A stretch of DNA of 64,000 nucleotides, taken from Lineus longissimus (Eukaryota; Nemertea; Pilidiophora; Heteronemertea; Lineidae). Positions within the stretch are counted from its first letter, which is position 1, and every line of letters begins with the position of its first letter. The stretch spans positions 4,740,953 through 4,804,952 of the forward strand of contig NC_088324.1 in the NCBI RefSeq assembly GCF_910592395.1, given 5' to 3'. Shown here one piece after another: positions 27,460-39,781 of this stretch. Under the pieces are notes generated by a model. That model saw only the letters and a program-made list of their open reading frames with translations. It ran no database searches and was not told the origin of the DNA. Both the position numbers and the translations under genes were made by a program.

Positions 27460-27893
27460 ATGCAATGCTTACCAAGCAATGCTTAACATGCAATGCTTAC
27501 CATGCAATGCTTACCAAGCAATGCTTACCATGCAATGCTTACCAAGCAATGCTTACCAAGCAATGCTTACCAAGCAATGCTTACCAAGCAATGCTTACCA
27601 AGCAATGCTTACCAAGCAATGCTTACCAAGCAATGCTTACCAAGCAATGCTTACCAAGCAATGCTTACCATGCAATGCTTACCATGCAATGCTTACCAAG
27701 CAATACTTAACATGCAATGCTTACCATGCAATGCTTACCAAGCAATGCTTACCATGCAATGCTTACCAAGCAATGCTTACCAAGCAATGCTTACCAAGCA
27801 ATGCTTACCAAGCAATGCTTACCAAGCAATGCTTACCAAGCAATGCTTACCAAGCAATGCTTACCAAGCAATGCTTACCAAGCAATGCTTACT
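27460..27893 (+). repeat. Spacer between the two large module copies
   Basis: 434 bp, exactly 31 units, not shared at this position by the right edge of copy 2. It is rich in AAGCAATGCTTACC: nine such units in a row at 27544-27669 and, reaching one unit into copy 2, ten AAGC units at 27768-27907. One CTTAAC unit sits near 27,474. It is either the remnant of the duplication junction or a later local expansion. Confidence 0.75.
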
Positions 27894-29572
27894 AAGCAAT
27901 GCTTACCATGGAATGCTTTCCATGCAATACTTACCAAGCAATGCTTACCATGCAATGCTTACCAAGCAATGCTTACCAAGCAATGCTTACCAAGCAATGC
28001 TTACCAAGCAATACTTACCAAGCAATGCTTACCAAGCAATGGTTACCAAGCAATGCTTACCATGGAATGCTTTCCATGCAATGCTTACCAAGCAATGCTT
28101 ACCATGCAATGCTTACCATGCAATGCTTACCAAGCAATGCTTACCAAGCAATGCTTACCATGCAATGCTTACCATGCAATGCTTACCAAGCAATGCTTAC
28201 CATGCAATGCTTACCATGCAATGCTTACCAAGCAATGCTTACCATGCAATGCTTACCATGCAATGCTTTCCAAGCAATGCTTACCAAGGAATGCTTACCA
28301 TGCAATGCTTACCAAGCAGTGCTTACCAAGCAGTGCTTACCATGGAATGCTCACCATGCAATGCTCACCGTGCAATGCTCACTATGCAATGCTTACCATG
28401 CAATGCTTACCAAACAATGCTTACGAAGCAATGCTTACCATGCAATGCTAACCAAGCAATACTTACCAAGCAATGCTTACCATGCAATGCATACCAAGCA
28501 TTGCTTACCAAGCAATGCTTACCATGCAATGCTCACAAAGCAATGCTTACCAAGCATTGCTTACCAAGCAATGCTTACCATGCAATGCTTACCATGCAAT
28601 GCTTACCAAGCAAAGCTTACCATGCAATGCTAACCAAGCAATACTTACCAAGCAATGCTTACCATGCAATGCATACCAAGCAATGCTTACCAAGCAATGC
28701 TTACCATGCAATGCTCACAAAGCAATGCTTACCAAGCAATGCTTACCATGCAATGCTTACCAAGCAATGCTTACCATGCAATGCTTACCAAGCAATGCTT
28801 ACCAAGCAATGCTTGCCAAGCAATGCCTACCAAGCAATGCTTACCAAGCAATGTTACCAAGCAATGCTTACCATGCAATGCTTACCATGCAATGCTCACC
28901 AAGCAATGCTCACCATGCAATGCTCACCATGCAATGCTCACCATGCAATGCTCACCATGCAATGCTCACCATGCAATGCTCACCATGCGATGCTCACCAT
29001 GCGATGCTCACCATGCAATGCTAACCATGCGATGCTCACCATGCGATACTCACCATGCGATGCTCACCAAGCGATGCTAACCATGCAATGCTCACCAAGC
29101 GATGCTCACCAAGCGATGCTCACCAAGCGATGCTCACTAAGCGATGCTCACCAATCGATGCTCACCAAGCGATGCTAACCAAGCGATGCTCACCAAGCGA
29201 TGCTCACCAAGCGATGCTCACCATGCAATGCTTACCAAGCAATGCTTACCAAGCAATGCTTACCATGCAATGCTTACCAAGCAATGTTTACCAAGCAATG
29301 CTTACCATGCAATGCTTACCATGCAATGCTTACCAAGCAATGCTTACCAAGCAATGCTTACCAAGCAATGCTTACCAAGCAATGCTTACCAAGCAATGCT
29401 TACCATGCAATGCTTACCATGCAATGCTTACCAAGCAATGCTTACCAAGCAATGCTTACCATGCAATGCTTACCATGCAATGCTCACCACGCAATGCTCA
29501 CCACGCAATGCTCACCACGCAATGCTCACCACGCAATGCTCACCACGCAATGCTTACCAAGCGATGCTTACC

Positions 29573-29908
29573 AAGCGATGCTCACGAAGCGATGCTCACC
29601 AAGCGATGCTCACCAAGCGATGCTCACCAAGCGATGCTCACCAAGCGATGCTCACCAAGCGATGCTTACGAAGCAATGCTCACCAAGCAATGCTTACCAA
29701 GCAATGCTTACCATGCAATTCTCACCATGCAATGCATACCAAGCGATGGTTAGCAAGCAATGCTTACCAAGCAATGCTTACCATGCAATGCTTTCCATGC
29801 AATGCTTATCAAGCAATGCTTACCACGCAATGCTTACAATGCAATGCTTACCAAGCAATGCTTACTAAGCAATGCTTACCAAGCAATGCTTACCAAGCAA
29901 TGCTTACC
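29573..29908 (+). repeat. 308-bp segment present only in module copy 2
   Basis: Between 17,671 and 17,698 in copy 1 and this interval in copy 2 the offset jumps from 11,902 to 12,210, a difference of 22 units. The extra segment holds AAGCGATGCTCACC units with a CTCACG unit, a TTACGAAGC junction, a GCAATTCTCACC unit and the first GGTTAGC marker unit of the window (29741-29754). Closely similar segments occur at about 44.1-44.4, 46.5-46.75, 49.1-49.35 and 56.05-56.3 kb. It may have been lost from copy 1 or gained by copy 2; the exact breakpoints are uncertain by a few units. Confidence 0.82.
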
Positions 29909-31887
29909 ATGCAATGCTTACCAAGCAATGCTTACCATGCAATGCTTACCATGCAATGCTTACCAAGCAATGCTAACCATGCAATGCTTACCAAGAAATG
30001 CTTACCAAGCAATGCTTACCAAGCAATGCTAACCACGGAATGCTTACCATGCAATGCTCACCACGCAATGCTCACCACGCAATGCTCACCACGCAATGCT
30101 CACCACGCAATGCTTACCAAGCGATGCTTACCAAGCGATGCTCACCAAGCGATGCTCACCAAGCGATGCTCACGAAGCAATGCTCACCAAGGAATGCTTA
30201 CCAAGCAATGCTTACCATGCAATGCTTCCCATGCAATGTTTACCAAGCAATGCTTACCAAGCAATGCTTACTATGCAATGTTTACCATGCAATGCTTACC
30301 AAGCAATGCTTACCAAGCAATGCTTACCATGCAATGCTTACCAAGCAATGCTTAACAAGCAATGCTTACCAAGGAATGCTTACCATGCAATGCTTACCAA
30401 GCAGTGCTTACCAAGCAGTGCTTACCATGCATTGCTCACCATGCAATGCTCACCATGCAGTGCTCACTATGCAATGCTTACCATGCAATGCTTAACAAAC
30501 AATGCTTACCAAGCAATGTTTACCATGCAATGCTAACCAAGCAATACTTACCAAGCAATGCTTACCATGCAATGCATACCAAGCAATGCTTACCAAGCAA
30601 TGCTTACCATGCAATGCACACAAAGCAATGCTTACCAAGCAATGCTTACCATGCAATGCTTACCAAGCAATGCTTACCAAGCAGTGCTTACCATGCAATG
30701 CTTACCAAGCAATACTTACCAAGGAATGCTTACCATTCAATGCTTACCATGCAATGCTTACCAAGAAATGCTTACCAAGCAATGCTTACCATGCAATGCT
30801 TACCAAGCAATGCTTACCAAGCAATGCTTACCAAGCAATGCTTACCAAGCAATGCTTACCAAGCAATGCTTACCATGCAATGCTTATCATGCAATGCATA
30901 CCAAGCAATGCTTTCTAAGCAATGCTTGCCATGCAATGCTTACCAAGCAATGCTTACCAAGCAAAGCTTACCATGCAATGCTTACCAAGCAGTGCTTACC
31001 AAGCAGTGCTTACCATGCAATGATTTCCAAGCAATGCTTACCAAGGAATGCTTACCATGCAATACTTACGAAGCAGTGCTTACCGAGCAGTGCTTACCAT
31101 GAAATGCTTACCAAGCAATGCTTACCAAGCATTGCTTACCATGCAATGCTTACCAAGCAATGCTTACCAAGCAATATTACCAAGCAATGCTTAAGATGCA
31201 ATGCTCACCATGCAATGCTCACCATGCAATGCTCACCATACAATGCTCACCATGCAATGCTCACTATGCAATGCTCACCATGCAATGCTCACCATGCAAT
31301 GCTCACCATGCAATGCTCACCATGCGATGCTCACCATGCGATGCTCACCATGCGATGCTCACCTTGCAATGCTCACCATGCGATGCTCACCATGCAATGC
31401 TTACCATGCAATGCTTACCTAGCAATGCTTACCAAGCAATGCTTACCTAGCAATGCTTACCATGCAATGCTTACCATGCAATGCTTACCAAGCAATGCTC
31501 ACCATACAATGCTCACCATACGATGCTCACCATGCGATTCTCACCATGCAATGCTCACCGTGCGATACTCACCATGCGATGCTTACCAAGCAATGCTTAC
31601 CATACAATGCTTACCATGCAATGCTTACAATGCAATGCTTACCAAGCAATGCTTACCATGCAATGCTTCCCATGCAATGTTTACCAAGCAATGCTTACCA
31701 AGCAATGCTTACCATGCAATGCTTACCATGCAATGCTTACCAAGCAATGCTTACCAAGCAATGCTTACCATGCAATGCTTACCAAGCAATGCTTAACAAG
31801 CAATGCTTACCAAGCAATGCTCACCATGCAATGCTTACCAAGCAATGCTTACCAAGCAATGCTTACCATGCAATGCTTACCAAACAA

Positions 31888-31900
31888 TGCTTGGTAAGCA
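31888..31900 (+). repeat. 3-bp loop micro-inversion, second copy
   Basis: Identical to 19664-19676, 12,224 bp downstream, with GGT at 31893-31895 and the derived 17-bp inverted repeat at 31893-31909. The offset is the one that applies to this part of the large module, so the inversion happened before the module duplicated. Confidence 0.92.
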
Positions 31901-34900
31901 ATGCTTACCATGCAATGCTAACCAAGCAATACTTACCATGCAATACTCACAAAGCAATGCTTACCAAGCAATGCTTACCATGCAATGCTTACCAAGCAAT
32001 GCTTACCAAGCAATGCTTACCATGCAATGCTTACCAAGCAATGCTTAACAAGCAATGCTTACCATGCAATGCTTACCATGCAATGCTTACCAAGCAATGC
32101 TTACCAAGCAATGCTTACCATGCAATGCTTACCAAGCAATGCTTGACAAGCAATGCTTACCAAGGAATGCTTACCATGCAATGCTCACCAAGCAGTGCTT
32201 ACCAAGCAGTGCTTACCATGCATTGCTCGCCATGCAATGCTCACCATGCAGTGCTCACTATGCAATGCTTACCATGCAATGCTTAACAAACAATGCTTAC
32301 CAAGCAATGTTTACCATGCAATGCTAACCAAGCAATACTTACCAAGCAATGCTTACCATGCAATGCATACCAAGCAATGCTTACCATGCAATGCACACAA
32401 AGCAATGCTTACCAAGCAATGCTTACCATGCAATGCTTACCAAGCAGTGCTTACCAAGCAGTGCTTACCATGCAATGCTTACCAAGCAATACTTACCAAG
32501 GAATGCTTACCATTCAATGCTTACCAAGCAATGCTTACCAAGCAATGCTTACCAAGCAATGTTACCAAGCAATGCTTACCATGCAATGCTTGCCATGCAA
32601 TGCTTACCAAGCAATGCTTACCAAGGAATGCTTACCATTCAATGCTTACCAAGCAATGCTTACCATGCAATGCTTACCATGCAATGCTTACCAAGCAATG
32701 CTTACCAAGCAATGCTTACCAAGCAATGCTTACCATGCAATGCTTACCAAGCAATGCTTACCATGCAATGCTTACCATGCAATGCTTACCAAGCAATGCT
32801 TACCATGCAATGCTTACCATGCAATGCTCACCAAGCGATGCTAACCAAGCGATGCTCACCAAGCGATGCTCACCAAGCGATGCTCACCATGCAATGCTCA
32901 CCAAGCAATGCTTACCAAGCAATGCTTACCAAGCAATATTACCAAGCAATGCTTACCATGCAATGCTTGCCATGCAATGCTTACCAAGCAATGCTTACCA
33001 AGGAATGCTAACCATTCAATGCTTACCAAGCAATGCTTACCATGCAATGCTCACCATGCGATGCTCACCATGCAATGCTCACCATGCGATACTCACCATG
33101 CGATGCTCACCAAGCGATGCTAACCATGCAATGCTCACCAAGTGATGCTCACCAAGCGATGCTCACCAAGCGATGCTCACCAAGCGATGCTCACCAAGCG
33201 ATGCTCACCAAGCGATGCTCACCAAGCGATGCTAACCAAGCGATGCTCACCAAGCGATGCTCACCAAGCGATGCTCACCATGCAATGCTCACCAAGCAAT
33301 GCTTACCAAGCAATGCTTACCATGCAATGCTTACCAAGCAATGCTTACCAAGCAATGCTTACCATGCAATGCTTACCATGCAATGCTTACCAAGCAATGC
33401 TTACCATGCAATGCTTACCAAGCAATGCTTACCATGCAATGCTTACCATGCAATGCTTACCAAGCAATGCTTACCATGCAATGCTTACCATGCAATGCTT
33501 ACCAAGCAATGCTTACCATGCAATGCTTACCATGCAATGCTTACCAAGCGATGCTTACCAAGCAATGTTTACCAAGCAATGCTTACCATGCAATGCTTTC
33601 CATGCAATGCTTACCAAGCAATGCTTACCATGCAATGCTTACCATGCAATGCTTACCAAGCAATGCTTAACATGCAATGCTTACCATGCAATGCTTACCA
33701 AGCAATGCTTACCATGCAATGCTTACCAAGCAATGCTTACCAAGCAATGCTTACCAAGCAATGCTTACCAAGCAGTGCTTACCAAGCAATGCTTACCAAG
33801 CAATGCTTACCATGGAATGATTTCCACGCAATACTTACCAAGCAATGCTTACCATGCAATGCTTACCAAGCAATGCTTACCAAGCAATGCTTACCAAGCA
33901 ATGATTACCAAGCAATGCTTACCAAGCAATACTTACCAAGCAATGCTTACCAAGCAATGCTAACCAAGCAATGCTTACCATGGAATGCTTTCCATGCAAT
34001 GCTTACCAAGCAATGCTTACCATGCAATGCTTACCATGCAATGCTTACCAAGCAATGCTTACCAAGCAATGCTTACCATGCAATGCTTACCATGCAATGC
34101 TTACCAAGCAATGCTTATCATGCAATGCTTACCATGCAATGCTGACCAAGCAATGCTTACCATGCAATGCTTACCAAGCAATGCTTACCAAGGAATGCTT
34201 ACCATGCAATGCTTACCAAGCAGTGCTTACCATGGAATGCTCACCATGCAATGCTCACCATGCAATGCTCACTATGCAATGCTTACCATGCAATGCTTAC
34301 CAAACAATGCTTACCAAGCAATGCTTACCATGCAATGCTAACCAAGCAATACTTACCAAGCAATGCTTACCATGCAATGCATACCAAGCAATGCTTACCA
34401 AGCAATGCTTACCATGCAATGCTTACCATGCAATGCTTACCAAGCAATGCTTACCAAGCAATGCTTACCAAGCAATGTTTCCAAGCAATGCTTACCATGC
34501 AATGCTTACCATGCAATGCTCACCAAGCAATGCTCACCATGCAATGCTCACCATGCAATGCTTACCATGCAATGCTTACCAAGCAATGCTTACCATGCAA
34601 TGCTTACCATGCAATGCTTACCATGCAATGTTTACCAATCAATGCTTACCAAGCAACACTTACCATGCAATGCTTATCAAGCAATGCTTACCATGCGATG
34701 CTTACCAAGCAATGCTTACCAAGCAATGCTTACCAAGCAATGCTTACCATGCAATGCTTACCAAGCAATGCTTACCAAGCAATGCTTACCATGCAATGCT
34801 TACCATGCAATGCTTACCATGCAATGCTTACCATGCAATGCTTACCAAGCGATGCTTACCAAGCAATGCTTACCATGCAATGCTTTCCATGCAATGCTTA

Positions 34901-37900
34901 CCAAGCAATGCTTACCATGCAATGCTTACCATGCAATGCTTACCAAACAATGCTTACCAAACAATGCTTACCATGCAATGCTAACCAAGAAATACTTACC
35001 ATGCAATGCATACCAAGCAATGCTTACCAAGCAATGCTTACCATGCAATACTCAAAAAGCAATGCTTACCAAGCAATGCTTACCATGCAATGCTTACCAA
35101 GCAGTGCTTACCAAGCAGTGCTTGCCATGCAATGCTTACCAAGCAATGCTTACCAAGGAATGCTTACCATTCAATGCTTACCAAGCAATGCTTACCAAGC
35201 AATGCTTACCAAGCAATGTTACCAAGCAATGCTTACCATGCAATGCCTACCATGCAATGCTCACCAAGCAATGCTCACCATGCAATGCTCACCATGCAAT
35301 GCTCACCATGCAATGCTCACCATGCAATGCTCACCATGCAATGCTCACCATGCAATGCTCACCATGCAATGCTCACCATGCAATGCTCACCATGCAATGC
35401 TCACCATGCGATGCTTACCAAACAATGCTTACGAAGCAATGCTTACCATGCAATGCTAACCAAGCAATACTTACCAAGCAATGCTTACCATGCAATGCAT
35501 ACCAAGGAATGCTTACCAAGCAATGCTTACCATGCAATGCTCACAAAGCAATGCTTACCAAGCAATGCTTACCAAGCAATGCTTACCATGCAATGCTTAC
35601 CATGCAATGATTACCAAGCAATGCTTACTATGCAATGCTTACCAAGCAATGCTTACCAAGCAATGCTTGCCAAGCAATGCTTACCAAGCAATGCTTACCA
35701 AGCAATGTTACCAAGCAATGCTTACCATGCAATGCTTACCATGCAATGCTCACCAAGCAATGCTCACCATGCAATGCTCACCATGCAATGCTCACCATGC
35801 AATGCTCACCATGCAATGCTCACCATGCAATGCTCACCATGCAATGCTCACCATGCAATGCTCACCATGCGATGCTCACCAAGCGATGCTCACCAAGCGA
35901 TGCTCACTATGCAATGCTCACCAAGCGATGCTCACCAAGCGATGCTAACCAAGCGATGCTCACCAAGCGATGCTCACCATGCAATGCTTACCAAGAAATG
36001 CTTACCAAGCAATGCTTACCATGCAATGCTTACCAAGCAATGTTTACCAGGCAATGCTTACCATGCAATGCTTACCATGCAATGCTCACCAAGCAATGCT
36101 CACCATGCAATGCTCATCATGCAATGCTCACCATGCAATGCTCACCAAGCGATGCTCACCAAGCAATGCTCACCAAGCGATGCTCACCAAGCGATGCTTA
36201 CGAAGCAATGCTCACCAAGCAATGCTTACCAAGCAATGCTTACCATGCAATGCTTACAATGCAATGCTTACCAAGCAATGCTTACCAAGAAATGCCTACC
36301 AAGCAATGCTTACCATGCAATGCTTTCCATGCAATGCTTATCAAGCAATGCATACCATGCAATGCTTACAATGCAATGCTTACCAAGCAATGCTTACCAA
36401 GCAATGCTTACCAAGCAATGCTTACCAAGCAATGCTTACCATGCAATGCTTACCAAGCAATGCTTACCATGCAATGCTTACCATACAATGCTTACCAAGC
36501 AATGCTTACCATGCAATGCTTACCAAGAAATGCTTACCAAGCAATGCTAACCAAGCAATGCTAACCAAGGAATGCTTACCATGCAATGCTCACCACGCAT
36601 TGCTCACCACGCAATGCTCACCACGCAATGCTCACCACGCAATGCTTACCAAGCGATGCTTACCAAGCGATGCTCACCAAGCGATGCTCACCAAGCGATG
36701 CTCACGAAGCAATGCTCACCAAGCAATGCTTACCAAGCAATGCTTACCATGCAATGCTTCCCATGCAATGTTTACCAAGCAATGCTTACCAAGCAATGCT
36801 TACCATGCAATGCTTACCATGCAATGCTTGCCAAGCAATGCTTACCAAGCAATGCTTACCATGCAATGCTTACCAAGCAATGCTTAACAAGCAATGCTTA
36901 CCAAGGAATGCTTACCATGCAATGCTTACCAAGCAGTGCTTACCAAGCAGTGCTTACCATGCATTGCTCACCATGCAATGCTCACCATGCAGTGCTCACT
37001 ATGCAATGCTTACCATGCAATGCTTAACAAACAATGCTTACCAAGCAATGTTTACCATGCAATGCTAACCAAGCAATACTTACCAAGCAATGCTTACCAT
37101 GCAATGCATACCAAGCAATGCTTACCAAGCAATGCTTACCATGCAATGCACACAAAGCAATGCTTACCAAGCAATGCTTACCATGCAATGCTTACCAAGC
37201 AATGTTTACCAAGCAGTGCTTACCATGCAATGCTTACCAAGCAATACTTACCAAGGAATGCTTACCATTCAATGCTTACCAAGCAATGCTTACCAAGCAA
37301 TGCTTACCAAGCAATGTTACCAAGCAATGCTAACCAAGCAATGCTTACCATGCAATGCTTACCAAGCAATGCTTACCAAGCAATGCTTACCATGCAATGC
37401 TTACCAAGCAATGCTTACCAAGCAATGCTTACCAAGCAATGCTTACCAAGCAATGCTTACTAAGCAATGCTTACCATGCAATGCTTACCATGCAATGCAT
37501 ACCAAGCAATGCTTACTAAGCAATGCTTGCCATGCAATGCTTACCAAGCAATGCTTACCAAGCAATGCTTACCATGCAATGCTTACTAAGCAGTGCTTAC
37601 CAAGCAGTGCTTACCATGCAATGATTACCAAGCAATGCTTACCAAGGAATGCTTACCATGCAATGTTTACCAAGCAGTGCTTACCAAGCAGTGCTTACCA
37701 TGAAATGCTTACCAAGCAATGTTACCAAGCAATGCTTACCATGCAATGCTCACCATGCAATGCTCACCATGCGATGCTCACCATGCGATGCTCAGCATGC
37801 GATGCTCACCATGCGATGCTCACCATGCGATGCTCACCATGCGATGCTTACCGTGCAATGCTTACCAAGCAATGCCTTCCAAGCAATGCTTACCTAGCAA

Positions 37901-39781
37901 TACTTACCATGCAACGCTTACCATGCAATGCTCACCCAGCAATGCTCACCATGCAATGCTCACCATGCGATGCTCACCATGCGATGCTCACCATGCAATG
38001 CTCACCATGCGATACTCACCATGCAATGCTTACCAAGCAATGCTTACCATGCAATGCTCACCATGCAATGCTTACCAAGCAATGCTTACCATGCAATGCT
38101 TATCATGCAATGCATACCAAGCAATGCTTTTTAAGCAATGCTTGCCATGCAATGCTTACCAAGCAATGCTTACCAAGCAAAGCTTACCATGCAATGCTTA
38201 CCAAGCAGTGCTTACCAAGCAGTGCTTACCATGCAATGATTACCAAGCAATGCTTACCAAGGAATGCTTACCATGCAATGCTAACCAAGCAGTGCTTACC
38301 GAGCAGTGCTTACCATGAAATGCTTACCAAGCAATGTTTACCAAGCAAAGCTTACCATGCAATGCTTACCAAGCAATGCTTACCAAGCAATATTACCAAG
38401 CAATGCTTACCATGCAATGCTCACCATGCAATGCTCACCATGCAATGCTCACCATACAATGCTCACCATGCAATGCTCACTATGCAATGCTCACCATGCG
38501 ATGCTCACCATGCGATGCTCACCATGCGATGCTCACCATGCGATGCTCACCTTGCAATGCTCACCATGCGATGCTCACCATGCAATGCTTACCATGCAAT
38601 GCTTACCTAGCAATGCTTACCAAGCAATGCTTACCTAGCAATGCTTACCATGCAATGCTTACCATGCAATGCTTACCAAGCAATGCTTACCATGCAATGC
38701 TTACCAAGCAATGCTTAAAAAGCAATGCTTACCAAGCAATGCTTACCATGCAATGCTTACCAAGCAATGCTTACCAAGCAATGCTTACCAAGCAATGCTT
38801 ACCAAGCAATGCTTACCAAGCAATGCTTACCATGCAATGCTTACCAAGCAATGCTTACCAAGCAATGCTTACCATGCAATGCTTACCAAGCAATGCTTAC
38901 CAAGCAATGCTTACCAAGCAATGCTTACCAAGCAATGCTTACCAAGCAATGCTTACCATGCAATGCTTATCATGCAATGCATACCAAGCAATGCTTTCTA
39001 AGCAATGCTTGCCATGCAATGCTTACCAAGCAATGCTTACCAAGCAAAGCTTACCATGCAATGCTTACCAAGCAGTGCTTACCAAGCAGTGCTTACCATG
39101 CAATGATTACCAAGCAATGCTTACCAAGGAATGCTTACCATGCAATGCTTAACAGCAGTGCTTACCGAGCAGTGCTTACCATGAAATGCTTACCAAGCAA
39201 TGCTTACCAAGCAATGCTTACCATGCAATGCTTACCAAGCAATGCTTACCAAGCAATATTACCAAGCAATGCTTACCATGCAATGCTCACCATGCAATGC
39301 TCACCATGCAATGCTCACCATACAATGCTCACCATGCAATGCTCACTATGCAATGCTCACCATGCAATGCTCACCATGCAATGCTCACCATGCAATGCTC
39401 ACCATGCGATGCTCACCATGCGATGCTCACCATGCGATGCTCACCATGCGATGCTTACCATGCATTGCTTACCAAGCAATGCCTTCCAAGCAATGCTTAC
39501 CTAGCAATACTTACCATGTAACGCTTACCATGCAATGCTCACCAAGCAATGCTCACCATGCAATGCTCACCATGCGATGCTCACCATGCGATGCTCACCA
39601 TGCAATGCTCACCATGCAATACTCACCATGCGATGCTTACCAAGCAATGCTTACCATGCAATGCTTACCATGGAATGCTTACCATGCAATGCTTACCAAG
39701 CAATGCTTACCATGCAATGCTTACCATGCAATGCTTACCAAGCAATGCTTACCAAGCAATGCTTACCATGCAATGCTTACC

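Larger units (their letters stand above)
27894..39781 (+). repeat. Large higher-order module, copy 2 (11,888 bp)
   Basis: Direct copy of 15,992-27,459, longer by 420 bp. Variant blocks: 28887-29222, 29475-29694, 30049-30188, 31196-31391, 31490-31573, 32819-32902, 33042-33293, 35252-35405, 35741-35978, 36077-36216, 36581-36720, 37741-37838, 37923-38020, 38412-38579, 39278-39445 and 39530-39627. It also holds markers at 30903 (CTTTCT), 34637 (AATCAATG), 38119 (CTTTTT) and 38986 (CTTTCT) that match copy 1. The match ends where a second ATGC unit at 27,460 corresponds to an AAGC unit ending CTTAAC at 39,782. Confidence 0.9.
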
